From assembly GCF_014696435.1 (NCBI RefSeq), contig NZ_JACJQG010000015.1, positions 91,537 to 155,536 of the forward strand: a stretch of 64,000 bases of DNA. The letters run 5' to 3'. Below are positions 15,689 through 25,499 of this stretch, one piece after another. This DNA is from Calothrix anomala FACHB-343. GTDB lineage: Bacteria > Cyanobacteriota > Cyanobacteriia > Cyanobacteriales > Nostocaceae. The notes under the pieces are model-generated. The model was given only the letters and a program-made list of their open reading frames with translations. It did no database searches and was not told the origin of the DNA. Both the position numbers and the translations under genes were made by a program. Numbering within the stretch: the first letter of the stretch is position 1; each line of letters starts with the position of its first letter.

Positions 15689-18382
15689 CTATGACTTACC
15701 TGACTTAAATTTAGGATAAGCGATGCGTTTGTGATGGAATTGTTGCCAAACCTCTACAAATATTTCTGCAATTTGGCTAACTTCTTCCTTTGTCAATCCC
15801 GAATCTACTAGTTGATTGTCTTGCCATCTTGCCCGCAAGATATTATTTAACATATTTAAGGCTTGTTCTGGAGATGCATCTTTGAGCGATCGCAACGCTG
15901 CTTCACAAGAATCTGCCAACATCACAATTGCTGTCTCTCGCGATTGGGGAATGGGGCCGTCGTAGCGAAAATCATCGTCGTTTACTTTTATACTTGGGTC
16001 TTCCTTAGCCATTTGCTGGGCTTGATGGTGGAAATAAGCAATCAGCATTGTTCCCTGGTGTTCGGGGATAAATGCCTGAATTGCCGTAGGTAAAAGATGT
16101 TGCTGCGCCATCGCTAACCCTTCGCTGACATGCTTTTTGATAATCTCTGCACTCTTCCAGGGGTCTTTAATTTCTGTTTCATGCTTATTCGGCCCGCCCA
16201 TTTGGTTCTCAATAAAACCAAGGGGGTCGTGCATTTTACCGATATCGTGGTAAAGCGTACCAGCTCTGACTAGTTCCACATCGCATTTCAGGTGTTTAGC
16301 CGCAGTTTCCGCTAAGGTGGCGACAAATAGAGTATGTTGAAAGGTTCCCGGTGCTTCTGTGGCTAGTTTCTTTAATAAGGGACGATTAGGATTAGCTAAT
16401 TCGGCTAACCGAATCGGGGTAACTAAATCAAAGATTTTTTCTAAATAAGGACTCAAGCCTAAAGCTACAATACTCCACCCCAAGCCCCATAAAGCAAATA
16501 AGCCGGAACTTTGCAGGATGACATACCAAGAAGTTTGACTATCTAACAACAGCGATAAAATTAAGTAAATACCCCCTTGGGTGGAAGCGATCGCTAAACT
16601 TAATAAAGCTAATTCTTCACGCGATCGCAGTCGTTTCGCCATTAAACTACCAACAATTCCCCCAGCTGCACCAGCTACCAGCGCAATTTTACTAATTTCC
16701 AGGCTCACGGGTAGCACTAGTAAGGTTAGCCCGACAACTGTGACGCCTAAAGCCGGGCCATAAAAGCTGCCTATTAGTAAACCTACCGCACTCCAGGTAG
16801 TATTTGACATCCCAAAACCGATCAGCTTCGGAGTAGCGATCGCGATCGTTCCCGGTATACTCAGGGTTAGGAGCAAGACTAAAATGCGATCGCGTTGGCG
16901 TAATTTATTCCCCAGTCGTCGTTCTATACCGACAAAAATACCAATTCCTGTGGTAACAATCCCTGTTAATTTAATTAACTCTGCCCAGTTAGTCTGGCGC
17001 TCAATTAATTGATAATGTTCTAAAACTTGGATATGCCGCAGCTTGATTTTTTCTCCTTTCTTGACAATTGGCTCATCCTGTTTAACCTCAACCATGATGT
17101 CTTTAACCCCATTAGCTGCTTTTTGTGCTTGCTCTTGGGTTTTCGCATCATCTTTCTTCAAATTTGGTTCCAGCACAGTTAACAACAATTTGCTAACCAA
17201 AGGTTGAGCGGCTGATGGTTCTAATGTGTCAACTTGTAAATTCACCGTATTCTTTAAAGCGTTCTCTGGTAATCCATAGGGGATACCTTGAGCGAGAATG
17301 CGTTGAGAAATATCGCGGATTAATTTTCTGGTTCTTGCCCAATCTTGATCTGATAACTCTAAAAAAATATGTTCTTTATATATCGCTAATGAACTACCAA
17401 CTGCTAACATGGCTAATTTAGCTTTAGCTAATTGGTATTGTTTCCTAATTTGGGAGATTTGAGCAATCAGTGCAGCATATTTTTGTTCGGAATTTGTGAC
17501 TCGGTAAATTTCTAATTCTGTCACTGCTTGAAATGAGTCCGCATTAGGAGAAATCTTCACTGGCTTTTTCTCCAGTTGTGCGGATGGGGCTAATCTCGAT
17601 TTGCTGGAACTAGGTGTAGCGGTAGATAATTTCCCTGGTATGTTTAATGGCTTACTCGGTTCTGGTGTGGTCAACGAGCTACTATTTTGGTTGAGTGGTA
17701 ATAATCCCAATGTCTGTTTTTGAGATTTTTCTAAGGAGAGTAAGATATTTTTCCACTCTGACTCATTACAAGCGCGGAGATAACTTTGGCTAGCAACAGA
17801 TAAATCTATACTTTCCATGAACGGAAAAGATCCCGCCGTAGCCCGAATTTCATCGCCCAGATCTAGAATTTGTTGCAAATTTTGCTCGATTTTGGCATTA
17901 ATTTGGCTATCAACCATTAAAACAGGCCAGAATTTTTTGCGCGCCGCTTGGCGTCGGGCTTCTGTTTCTACCGGATCTACAATCTTGGCTGTATATGGGG
18001 CTTTAATTGTCTCTGGTGCAATATTTCCTTCTTTTAAGTTAGGTTGATTATATAATTTATGGCCAATTACACCTGTGAGCGAGACAACTGCGATCGCTAA
18101 AATCATTGTCGAACGATTTTCATGTACCCAGCTAAACCCAACTGTATTTAATTGACTGGGAGATGTCGCTGATTTGGCGATTATTTTCCGTGTTATTGCT
18201 GATTTTCGGCGATTTTTACCAGGTATTGATACATAAATCTGGATATTCTTCACCAAAGTTTTTTGCCAGTCGTCCAAGCAGTTTTGGCTGCTTTGCAGCA
18301 CTTGTTTTTGACGATGCTTGTACTGTTGTCGCCAAAGATTTAATTGCTTGTTCAAAGAGTTAAAAAATCGCTGATATTTCAT
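15689..18382 (-). CDS. 7TM-HD family phosphohydrolase, PgpH-like cyclic-di-AMP phosphodiesterase
   Basis: An 897-residue integral-membrane HD hydrolase. A basic N-terminal region precedes one membrane segment (about 90-110, STMILAIAVVSLTGVIGH), then a large extracytoplasmic 7TMR-HDED-type domain (about 120-465), a bundle of seven membrane helices (about 475-660) and a cytoplasmic HD domain. HD marks are FQHTLFVATLAETAAKHL, GTLYHDIGKMHDP and a further His in YFHHQAQQM. This is the PgpH architecture, for which the known reaction is hydrolysis of c-di-AMP to pApA. A Pro/Ser-rich insertion near residues 215-275 is unusual. C-di-AMP controls potassium and osmotic balance and the day-night response in cyanobacteria; its role here is inferred. 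No operon partner. Confidence 0.88.
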   Translation of the reverse strand: MKYQRFFNSLNKQLNLWRQQYKHRQKQVLQSSQNCLDDWQKTLVKNIQIYVSIPGKNRRKSAITRKIIAKSATSPSQLNTVGFSWVHENRSTMILAIAVVSLTGVIGHKLYNQPNLKEGNIAPETIKAPYTAKIVDPVETEARRQAARKKFWPVLMVDSQINAKIEQNLQQILDLGDEIRATAGSFPFMESIDLSVASQSYLRACNESEWKNILLSLEKSQKQTLGLLPLNQNSSSLTTPEPSKPLNIPGKLSTATPSSSKSRLAPSAQLEKKPVKISPNADSFQAVTELEIYRVTNSEQKYAALIAQISQIRKQYQLAKAKLAMLAVGSSLAIYKEHIFLELSDQDWARTRKLIRDISQRILAQGIPYGLPENALKNTVNLQVDTLEPSAAQPLVSKLLLTVLEPNLKKDDAKTQEQAQKAANGVKDIMVEVKQDEPIVKKGEKIKLRHIQVLEHYQLIERQTNWAELIKLTGIVTTGIGIFVGIERRLGNKLRQRDRILVLLLTLSIPGTIAIATPKLIGFGMSNTTWSAVGLLIGSFYGPALGVTVVGLTLLVLPVSLEISKIALVAGAAGGIVGSLMAKRLRSREELALLSLAIASTQGGIYLILSLLLDSQTSWYVILQSSGLFALWGLGWSIVALGLSPYLEKIFDLVTPIRLAELANPNRPLLKKLATEAPGTFQHTLFVATLAETAAKHLKCDVELVRAGTLYHDIGKMHDPLGFIENQMGGPNKHETEIKDPWKSAEIIKKHVSEGLAMAQQHLLPTAIQAFIPEHQGTMLIAYFHHQAQQMAKEDPSIKVNDDDFRYDGPIPQSRETAIVMLADSCEAALRSLKDASPEQALNMLNNILRARWQDNQLVDSGLTKEEVSQIAEIFVEVWQQFHHKRIAYPKFKSGKS

Positions 18383-18647
18383 TCCCTCTGCCTATAGTTG
18401 CTTACTTTGATAAGCTCAAAACAAGACAAACCTAAGGGAAGCCCAAGCAGGAGCAACCCAAGTCGCTCAGAACTTCGGAGGTGGGGTTTGCTTGTAGCTG
18501 GTGAGCCACAGTACCTACCTACAGAGTCAGGTTAAGAGTTTCTTTGGAAATTGTAGTATAAAGAACTACTAAATTTTGTATCTGTCAATTGCGAAAGCAA
18601 ATGGCATGTTGGTGTCGCGTCTACAATATTGCTCAGTATAAATAGCA

Positions 18648-19664
18648 TTAACGCGACCGAATGACACGCGGAGCGGCAAAAACCCAGAGAGGAGACAATG
18701 GTTGACTCTGTAAATTAGGGTTATCATCAATGTTTTGGGAAATTGGTGACCATAAAGGTAATGGTAGTTCTTCCTCAGTTGAGAAATCTCCCTGTGTGCC
18801 TAACTGCTCTGAATGCAAGGCATGATTATACAACCCTGACCAAACAGCCACAAGTGCATCAGCTAATTTCACCATTTCAGCAAAATTGCTTAGTCTCCAT
18901 GTTGCTAAATCAGCTTGCGAGTATAAGATCTGCCAACCTAAAGGAATACCCGCAATGCTATTATAGGCCCCTGATAAAGCACCAGTAATTGCACTTATAT
19001 TATGTAAGTGTAAACGCCAATTGTCTTGTTGCCAAATATTACTTTGTTGATGAGCTAATAAAACAGCTAAACGGTAGTCTTCTAAGGTACTGAGAAAGCA
19101 GTAAAACGCCATAGCAATACCTTGAGTCAGTTTTTCTTGTTTACTTAACTCAGCTTGAACCTGTTGTAAACTTGCTCCTTGTTCTAACAAAGTATGAACT
19201 TTGCTTAATTGCTGTGGTAAAGATGTTGAAGTTTCCCCAATAAAGGCAATAATTTCGGGAATAAGGCTAGGGGGATGAAGTTTTTCTGTGAGGATTTGCG
19301 CGATCGCATATCCTACAGCTAAGGTTCCATCACGAATGATTGGGTTATCTTCCCAGATTTGTAACACATGCAGCAAGTTTTGGCGCAATTTTTGCGGGGT
19401 TTCATGAAAAAAAAGTGCTACTGGTAAGGTAGCCAGTATCACTTTCATAGAAGGATAATTATTAGTAGATGCTGGTTGTTGTAGATATTGCCAATCATCT
19501 AAATCTAATTTGCCTAGTTTAATTAAACTTTTAGTACCTATAACTGCTATCTCATCGAGGTCATAGCTGTGGGAGGATGTTCGATCCTGACTCGATGCTA
19601 ATTTTTGCCCAATTAAAGCCCCAAGTAAAGTCCCGCGAAATCGACTAACAACAGAGTAGCGCAT
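18648..19664 (-). CDS. ADP-ribosylglycohydrolase-like protein
   Basis: A 338-residue all-helical protein that resembles the ADP-ribosylglycohydrolase (DraG) fold: an N-terminal RFRGTLLGALIGQKL in place of the family's RxRGxLLGxAxGD, a DGTLAVGYAIAQIL helix, and AITGALSGAYNSIAGIPLGW close to the C-terminal half, matching the family's AITGAxxGAxxGxxxIP. The metal-binding acidic residues expected after the N-terminal Gly-rich helix and in the C-terminal signature are missing (Gln replaces Asp; Asn/Ser in the second). It may therefore be non-catalytic, perhaps a binding protein. Assignment rests on these partial motifs only. Confidence 0.62.
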   Translation of the reverse strand: MRYSVVSRFRGTLLGALIGQKLASSQDRTSSHSYDLDEIAVIGTKSLIKLGKLDLDDWQYLQQPASTNNYPSMKVILATLPVALFFHETPQKLRQNLLHVLQIWEDNPIIRDGTLAVGYAIAQILTEKLHPPSLIPEIIAFIGETSTSLPQQLSKVHTLLEQGASLQQVQAELSKQEKLTQGIAMAFYCFLSTLEDYRLAVLLAHQQSNIWQQDNWRLHLHNISAITGALSGAYNSIAGIPLGWQILYSQADLATWRLSNFAEMVKLADALVAVWSGLYNHALHSEQLGTQGDFSTEEELPLPLWSPISQNIDDNPNLQSQPLSPLWVFAAPRVIRSR

Positions 19665-19759
19665 ACATCAAAGATAATTCTTATGAAGCTAGTCTCTCAC
19701 GCAAAAATCTCTCAGCCAAGCATGAATCAATTCAAAATTCAAAATAAAAATCTCTCTTA

Positions 19760-19897
19760 AGAGTCAATGGTCAATGGTCAATGGTCAACAGTCAATAGTC
19801 AGTAGGGGCGGGTTTTGTGAGATATTCACACAGAAAACAGATATGTCGGTGAAACCCGCCCGTACAGAAGTCAACAGTCAACCGTCAACCGTCAACA
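19760..19897. repeat. Heptad tracts flanking a GTAGGGGCGGGTT...AACCCGCCCGTAC element
   Basis: TCAATGG/TCAACAG heptads (19760-19800) precede a 64-bp inverted-repeat element (19802-19865), followed by CAACCGT heptads up to the 3' end of aroQ. The layout is the same as at 11565-11705, 34837-34975 and 61060-61140. Confidence 0.85.
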
Positions 19898-19902
19898 ATT
19901 AT

Positions 19903-20370
19903 TCATACTTTATCTTTCCGCAAATGATGTACTAAAGCCTGTAAACCTAATATGTAACTTTGGACGCCAAAGCCACTAATTTGCCCAATTGCTATCGGTG
20001 CTATATAAGAATGATGTCGAAATTCTTCCCGACGATATATGTTACTTAAATGTACTTCTACTGTAGGTAAATTAACACCCGCGATCGCATCTCGCAAAGC
20101 CACACTAGTATGCGTGTAAGCCCCAGCGTTAATTAAAATCCCCTGATATGTTCCTGGGGCTTCATGAATAGTATCAACCAAAACGCCTTCATGATTTGAC
20201 TGCACAGGAAAAACACTCACCTGTAGTTTTTGTCCTTCTGCGGCTAGCAGGTGGTTAATTTCCGCCAGTGTCAATGAACCGTATATTCCCGGTTCTCGCT
20301 TTCCTAGCAAATTTAAGTTTGGCCCGTGCAGCACTAAAATACTCAAAGGCTGCAACGTCAAATCCGGCAC
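19903..20370 (-). CDS. aroQ: Type II 3-dehydroquinate dehydratase
   Basis: A 155-residue enzyme that dehydrates 3-dehydroquinate to 3-dehydroshikimate in the shikimate pathway; type II enzymes are dodecamers using an enolate mechanism. The N-terminal [20 protein letters not shown] (catalytic Arg and Tyr), [30 protein letters not shown] and [18 protein letters not shown] (catalytic His) are all present. The start is a GTG at 20370 that gives the usual N-terminus. It follows a 45-residue ORF by 10 bp, so the two are probably co-transcribed. An inverted-repeat element lies downstream. Confidence 0.95.
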   Translation of the reverse strand: MPDLTLQPLSILVLHGPNLNLLGKREPGIYGSLTLAEINHLLAAEGQKLQVSVFPVQSNHEGVLVDTIHEAPGTYQGILINAGAYTHTSVALRDAIAGVNLPTVEVHLSNIYRREEFRHHSYIAPIAIGQISGFGVQSYILGLQALVHHLRKDKV

Positions 20371-20380
20371 TTTTTATCTC

Positions 20381-20518
20381 TTAACGACGACGCGAACGCT
20401 CATTTACAGGAATCGGTATAAGTTCTGGTTCCGGCTCTGCTTCTGGCCCGAGTAGGGCTTCAATCAGCTTTCGCGCCAATTCTTTCAGCTTTTCCAGTAC
20501 CTTTTCTATATAGTCCAT
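20381..20518 (-). CDS. 45-residue conserved-looking small protein upstream of aroQ
   Basis: A short ORF (MDYIEKVLEKLKELARKLI..., ending in VNERSRRR) not recognised as any named family. It has an ATG, an AGGAG ribosome-binding site about 11 nt upstream, an amphipathic Lys/Leu/Glu helix (residues 1-24), a Pro/Glu-rich stretch (PEAEPEPELIPIP) and an Arg-rich end. Its stop lies 10 bp before the aroQ GTG, so translational coupling is likely. The non-random composition, ribosome-binding site and position support a real gene. Function unknown. Confidence 0.7.
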   Translation of the reverse strand: MDYIEKVLEKLKELARKLIEALLGPEAEPEPELIPIPVNERSRRR

Positions 20519-20920
20519 TGAAATGACTGCTCCTGAGATACTACCTCAATTTTGATTCACAGCTACGCAGAAACTGGCGTACTTTGGCACCTCTGGTTTG
20601 TGATGGAGGCGATCGCAATCTTTAATGTCGGGAGTGACCCACTCTATCAAATGTTGTGTTGTGATCTGCCTTACTTCTTAGAGTATCACATTCTGATAAT
20701 CATACGGCTATGAAACCATCGCTTTGCTTGATGTCCTTTATTAGTCAAAATTTGACAATTTCTGAACTGTTGACTATTGACTATTGACTATTGACTGTTG
20801 ACTATTGACCATTGACTATTGACTCTTAAGAAAGTTGTTTCATCCTGGGTAAATTATTTCCTAATCAGGACTTTTATCCTGATTAGGTTAGGTATGGAGG
20901 AAAACCAATGTCACAGACTA
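20519..20920. other. Intergenic: heptad tract and inverted repeat
   Basis: Holds a CTATTGA/CTGTTGA heptad tract (about 20765-20825) and a perfect 10-bp inverted repeat (20861-20886). No gene is seen. The promoter of the small ORF-aroQ pair should lie near 20530-20620. Confidence 0.6.
20861..20886 (-). terminator. Stem-loop after topA
   Basis: Perfect 10-bp stem CTAATCAGGA / TCCTGATTAG with a 6-nt loop, 35 bp beyond the topA stop. It is followed on the minus strand only by GAAATAATTT, so it is a weak intrinsic terminator or an RNA-stabilising hairpin. Confidence 0.45.
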
Positions 20921-23599
20921 CTAATCTTCAGCACTACTTTTTTTACTAGCAGTCTTGGTAGCAGTCTTAGAAGTTGACTTAGAAGTTGACTTAGAAGTTG
21001 TCTTAGATTTAGAAGTTGTAGATTTAGTTGATTTGCGCGTTGATTTTGCTGATGCTGCTTTACCTGCTAATAATTGTAAAGCTTTCTCCAATGTCATGCT
21101 TTCCACAGATTCACCTTCAGGAATGCTGACATTTGTTTTACCGTTCTTAATATAAGGGCCGTAGGGGCCATCATAGATATTCACTGGGGTTTCATCTTCG
21201 GGATGGTTACCCAATTCGCGCACAGCTGCTTTCGATTTGCTGGTAGTGGAACTGCGGCCTTTTTTCGGTTCTGCTAACAACTCTAACGCCCTTTCTAAAG
21301 AAACTGTTAAGACATTATCAGCAGCTTTCAGAGAACGGTAATCTTTGCCTTCTTTGCCTTGGTCGTGGACAATGTAAGGGCCGAAGCGTCCTAAACTCGC
21401 TTGAATTCTCCCGCCTGTTTCCGGATGAACGCCTAATGTCCGGGGTAAAGCTAAAAGCCCAACAGCGATGTCTAGGGTGACGGTTTCTGGGGTCACTCCT
21501 TTGGGTAAGGAAGCTTGTTTAGGTTTGGGATTTTCATCTGTCTTGTCGCCTAATTGGACGTAAGGGCCGTAAGCGCCAATTTTCACATAAATTGGTTCGC
21601 CTGTGTCGGGATGGCGACCGAGTTGGTCAGGCCCGGAAGTTTTTTGTCGCAGCAGCACCTCTACCTGTTTGGGGTCAAGGTCAGCTGGGGTGAGGTCTTT
21701 GGGAATGGAAGCCGTAACTACACCTTCACCGTTTTCGACTTCGATGTAAGGGCCATATTTACCAATGCGGACTTTAGCTGGTAGGTTTTCTAGTTCTACT
21801 GTCCTGGCTTTCTTTTCATCAATTTGTGGTTCTCTTTCCTTGACTAGAGTTTCTAAACCTTTGTCTCCCAAATAAAATTCCTTGAGGTAGGGTAGCCATT
21901 TAGCTTCCCCGGTGGCGATGTCATCGAGGGTTTGCTCCATTTTGGAGGTAAAGCTGGGATCGACAACATCCGGGAAGTGTTTCTCTAACAGGTCAGTTAC
22001 CGCAAAGGCTGTAAAAGTGGGAACCAGAGCATTATTAACTAATTGGGCATATCCTTTATCAATAATTGTGCCAATAATACTGGCGTAGGTACTCGGACGA
22101 CCAATTCCTTCACTTTCTAAGGTTTTGACGAGAGTAGCTTCGCTGTACCTAGCTGGCGGTTGGGTTTCGTGACTAATTGCTTCGATTTCTCGACAATCGG
22201 GGCGATCGCCTATTTTTAAACTAGGTAAAATTACTTCCTGGTCTTCTAACGCAGCTTCGGGATCGTCGGAACCTTCAACGTAGGCGCGTAAATAGCCAGG
22301 AAAGTCAATCCGCTTTCCGGAAGCGCGGAAACCAGCGTCTTCAACTTGTAACTGGACGGTGATTTGAGTTTGGCGAGAGTCAGCCATTTGACAAGCGACG
22401 GTACGCTTCCAAATTAAATCGTAAACAGCCAATTCCCGACCGCCTAAACCGGTTTCTTGGGGCGTGCGGAAGGTGCTACCTGCTGGACGAATAGCTTCGT
22501 GGGCTTCTTGCGCGCCTTTGGATTTGGTGGTGTATTGGCGCGGTTGGGGGCTGAGATATTCCTTACCATAGCGTTGTTCTACACAACTGCGTGCAGCTGC
22601 GATCGCTTGCTCAGATAAATGCACCGAATCTGTCCGCATGTAGGTAATGTAGCCTTGCTCGTACAAATTCTGCGCAATCCGCATCGTATCTCTGGCTGAG
22701 AGACGCAATTTCCGGTTAGATTCCTGTTGCAATGTCGAGGTGGTAAACGGTGGCGCTGGTTTGCGGGTCACAGGACGTTCTTCGACCTCGCTGACATTCC
22801 AGGTTTTATCTGCGAGCCGTTCTTTGAGTGCAGCTGCATCGGCTTCACTCAGCAACACCACATTGCGTCCAGCCGCAATTTGTCCGGTATTTGGGTCAAA
22901 ATCGCTGCCATTAGCAACTTTCTTGCCACCTAAGTTCACCAACTGGGCAGTAAATGGCGATTTTTGTTGCTCTAGGTATGCCTTTAAATCCCAGTAAGTC
23001 CCTTCACGGAAAGCGCGGCGTTGGCGTTCCTTGGTAACCAACAGCCTCACCGCTACAGATTGTACCCGCCCAGCCGATAATCCCCAGGCAATTTTTTTCC
23101 ACAGCAAGGGAGACAGGGTATAACCTACCAAGCGATCCAAAATTCGGCGGGTTTCTTGGGCGCGAACCAACTGCTCATCGATATTTCGGCAGTTTTTCAA
23201 CGCTTTTTTAATCGCGTCTTGGGTAATTTCATGAAACACCATCCGCTTAGTCGGGACTTTGGGCTTGAGCAACTGGTATAAATGCCAACTGATGCTCTCA
23301 CCTTCCCGGTCTTCGTCAGTTGCTAGAATTAACTCATCAGCCTCTTTCAGCGCATCTTTGAGTTGGGTAACAACTTTCTTTTTGTCTTTCGGGACAACAT
23401 ACACCGGTTCAAAGTCGGCGTCTACATTTACCCCCAACTGCGCCCATTTTTCTGCTTTGACAGAGGTGGGAATTTCGCTAGCTGACTGGGGTAAGTCACG
23501 TACATGACCCATAGACGCTTCCACCCGAAAGCCTGATGGTAGGTAGTTGCGAATGGTACGAGCTTTGGTCGGAGATTCGACGATGACGAGAGTTGACAT
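20921..23599 (-). CDS. topA: DNA topoisomerase I (type IA)
   Basis: An 892-residue enzyme that relaxes negative supercoils by single-strand passage. The Toprim domain ([20 protein letters not shown] at the N-terminus; metal site [10 protein letters not shown] near 110-120), the catalytic Tyr in [13 protein letters not shown] and the [14 protein letters not shown] motif are all present. In place of the zinc fingers seen in E. coli it carries four C-terminal repeats with the pattern RxGxYGPYIxxx(N/D), typical of cyanobacterial enzymes, then a 60-residue Lys/Ser/Thr-rich tail likely to bind DNA. The tail is built from repeated KSTSKTTSKS-like units and is a candidate for length variation. It stands alone. 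Confidence 0.96.
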   Translation of the reverse strand: MSTLVIVESPTKARTIRNYLPSGFRVEASMGHVRDLPQSASEIPTSVKAEKWAQLGVNVDADFEPVYVVPKDKKKVVTQLKDALKEADELILATDEDREGESISWHLYQLLKPKVPTKRMVFHEITQDAIKKALKNCRNIDEQLVRAQETRRILDRLVGYTLSPLLWKKIAWGLSAGRVQSVAVRLLVTKERQRRAFREGTYWDLKAYLEQQKSPFTAQLVNLGGKKVANGSDFDPNTGQIAAGRNVVLLSEADAAALKERLADKTWNVSEVEERPVTRKPAPPFTTSTLQQESNRKLRLSARDTMRIAQNLYEQGYITYMRTDSVHLSEQAIAAARSCVEQRYGKEYLSPQPRQYTTKSKGAQEAHEAIRPAGSTFRTPQETGLGGRELAVYDLIWKRTVACQMADSRQTQITVQLQVEDAGFRASGKRIDFPGYLRAYVEGSDDPEAALEDQEVILPSLKIGDRPDCREIEAISHETQPPARYSEATLVKTLESEGIGRPSTYASIIGTIIDKGYAQLVNNALVPTFTAFAVTDLLEKHFPDVVDPSFTSKMEQTLDDIATGEAKWLPYLKEFYLGDKGLETLVKEREPQIDEKKARTVELENLPAKVRIGKYGPYIEVENGEGVVTASIPKDLTPADLDPKQVEVLLRQKTSGPDQLGRHPDTGEPIYVKIGAYGPYVQLGDKTDENPKPKQASLPKGVTPETVTLDIAVGLLALPRTLGVHPETGGRIQASLGRFGPYIVHDQGKEGKDYRSLKAADNVLTVSLERALELLAEPKKGRSSTTSKSKAAVRELGNHPEDETPVNIYDGPYGPYIKNGKTNVSIPEGESVESMTLEKALQLLAGKAASAKSTRKSTKSTTSKSKTTSKSTSKSTSKTATKTASKKSSAED

Positions 23600-24066
23600 G
23601 GAAATTTAAAAAAAAAGAATAGCCGTTCAGCTAAACAGAAAAATTTAAATGATTTCGGCGAGATGTGACAATAATACGTCGCGCTTTTGCATGTGAGTTT
23701 ATCCTCACACAAAATGCCCATGAGGGTAAAAATCCGCTACAGTTTGGGCACAGTCCTTTCCAGATAATAAGCTAGGAAAACGCTGGCTGTGAATTTCCAG
23801 CTATTTCCATCTTTAACTTATCAAGAGCAAAATTGGCGACTACAGTTTTCAAAATACCCCCAAAGTGTAATATAGCGATCGCTCTTGTTTTCGGCGCAAG
23901 TCAGGGATCGCAGGTGATGAAGGTGAGTTGATTTCATGATTCCTGCTTCCTTTGTGTCCCCTTACCTTATCTCTCATTCCCTATTCTGCAAAAGGTTGTG
24001 CCAAAATTAAATCAAAATTGAGAGCAAAAGCGAAGTGGGTTTTGTACCTATCTTGGAGCCGAGACT
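23600..24066. other. Intergenic, divergent promoter region of topA and the small gene at 24067
   Basis: About 470 bp with a single HIP1 site near 23878 and no repeat family or RNA gene recognised. An AGCCGTTCAGCTAAAC segment just upstream of topA could be regulatory, but no known operator was identified. Confidence 0.4.
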
Positions 24067-24360
24067 ATGCAACCAATTCGTCAAGGTGATGTCATTCTAC
24101 AACCTGTGCCACAAGTTGAGGGAGAAAAGATACCTCATTTAACTTTGGCAGAAGGTGAGGTAACTGGGCATAAGCACAGGATTACCGAAGGCGATGCTAA
24201 ATTATTCTTGAAAAATGATACTCTTTATCTACGTGTTTATTCTACAACGGCTTTACTGAGTCATGAGGAACACAAGGCGATCGCAGTTCCTCAAGGTCAT
24301 TGGATGGTGAAAATCCAAAGAGAATACGAGCCTGAAGGTTGGCGCTATGTCGCTGATTGA
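24067..24360 (+). CDS. Small protein paired with DUF6745 gene, function unknown
   Basis: A 97-residue soluble protein of no named family that I can assign. It shows a conserved-looking core: IRQGDVILQPV (residues 4-14), LAEGEVTGHKHRI (27-39) and a C-terminal HEEHKAIAVPQGHWMVKIQREYEP. The many His and Glu residues (GHKHR, SHEEHK, QGHW) hint at metal or nucleotide binding, but this is speculation. Its stop codon lies inside the next gene: the DUF6745 ATG at 24347 overlaps it by 14 bp, indicating translational coupling and a joint role. I recall similar small proteins next to DUF6745 genes in other bacteria, but that is from memory. Confidence 0.7.
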   Translation: MQPIRQGDVILQPVPQVEGEKIPHLTLAEGEVTGHKHRITEGDAKLFLKNDTLYLRVYSTTALLSHEEHKAIAVPQGHWMVKIQREYEPEGWRYVAD

Positions 24361-25420
24361 AAAGTTAACGCCCCAACATGAAGCTTTAATTCCAGTTTAT
24401 CGGGAGAAGTGGCGAAAGATTGCGCTTTCAACTGAAAGAATTAATAGAGATAAAGCTGCGGAAGTTGTTGAGACTGTGTACTTATTTGCGGGAAAGAAAC
24501 TGCCGCAAATTATTTTTTGTAATAGTCCTTATCAGGCTATTACCGAAATGCTATTACTGAATTCATCTCAAAATAAACTAGAAAATAATCTAGTAGATTC
24601 TGTAGAGGATTTGATAGAACATCAATTACAAGATTTTTGGAAACAATTATCCTTCAACCCAATTAGCTTAGTTTTTAGAGAAAATAATTTAGATAACCTA
24701 GAATCAGCTTTTAGGCAAGAAAATACCTTAAATTTATTAGGCAGGGTTCTTAGTATCAACCAATCTGAATTAGTTTGGCAGCTTTGGAGTAACAATGTGA
24801 CTGCACAAGCTATTTACTCATTTGATTGGATAGATATTGCTGCTACATTTGATTTTTTTATTTCCGAGATAGACTGCTACTACGATCATAAAGTTTATCA
24901 AGTTGTTGAGCAGGTATTAGTGGCGGGGATGATGATATTTCCTTTTGAAGGATTCTGTTTTATCTGCGATCGCCCGCTTCATCTTCGCTTCGATAATCAA
25001 AATCGTCTCCACGCAGAAGGAGAACCTGCAATAGAGTACGCTGATGGATTTAGCCTTTACTCCTATCACGGCGTCACTTTACCAGAAAAATACGGTAAAC
25101 TCCACCCACAGCAATGGCAAGCTCAATGGTTATTAACAGAGGATAATGCAGAACTGCGGCGAGTGTTAATTCAAGGTATTGGTTATGCTCGAATTTGCCA
25201 AGAATTACAAGCCATTGAATTAGATACCTGGAGAGAATATACCCTATTAAAAATTGCTGCTGATGTAGATGCAGAGCCAATTTACTTATTAAAAATGACT
25301 TGTCCCAGCACTGGATTTATCCACGCTTTGCGCGTTCCACCGGATATGACATCAGCCCATCAAGCAATTTGCTGGGTAAATTGGGGAATTGCACCAGAGG
25401 AATTTGCTATTCAAACCTGA
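24347..25420 (+). CDS. DUF6745-type protein, first paralogue
   Basis: A 357-residue protein of unknown function. Three parts can be seen. The N-terminal 60 residues (KLTPQHEALIPVYREKWRKIALSTERI) and the C-terminal 150 residues (from DRPLHLRFDNQNRLHAEGEPA to the end) closely match the next gene, while the middle (about 62-205) is unrelated in sequence and differs in length. The C-terminal part carries PSTGFIHALRVPPDMTSAHQAICWVNWG, which I associate with DUF6745. It overlaps the small gene upstream by 14 bp. Soluble, with no signal peptide or membrane segment. Confidence 0.72.
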   Translation: MSLIEKLTPQHEALIPVYREKWRKIALSTERINRDKAAEVVETVYLFAGKKLPQIIFCNSPYQAITEMLLLNSSQNKLENNLVDSVEDLIEHQLQDFWKQLSFNPISLVFRENNLDNLESAFRQENTLNLLGRVLSINQSELVWQLWSNNVTAQAIYSFDWIDIAATFDFFISEIDCYYDHKVYQVVEQVLVAGMMIFPFEGFCFICDRPLHLRFDNQNRLHAEGEPAIEYADGFSLYSYHGVTLPEKYGKLHPQQWQAQWLLTEDNAELRRVLIQGIGYARICQELQAIELDTWREYTLLKIAADVDAEPIYLLKMTCPSTGFIHALRVPPDMTSAHQAICWVNWGIAPEEFAIQT

Positions 25421-25499
25421 ATTATTGAATATCAGATGCAAAACTTAAGGATAAATCTACCTTTAGATTTTATTTAAGTACATTTTTATATTAGCAATT

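Noticed and set aside
18420-18500. Possible tRNA or riboswitch in the GC-richer gap upstream of the PgpH-like gene
   Set aside because: Only an imperfect AAGCA/AACCC stem with GGGTT/TGCTT was found; no T-loop, anticodon arm or known aptamer core. No tRNA was found anywhere in the window.
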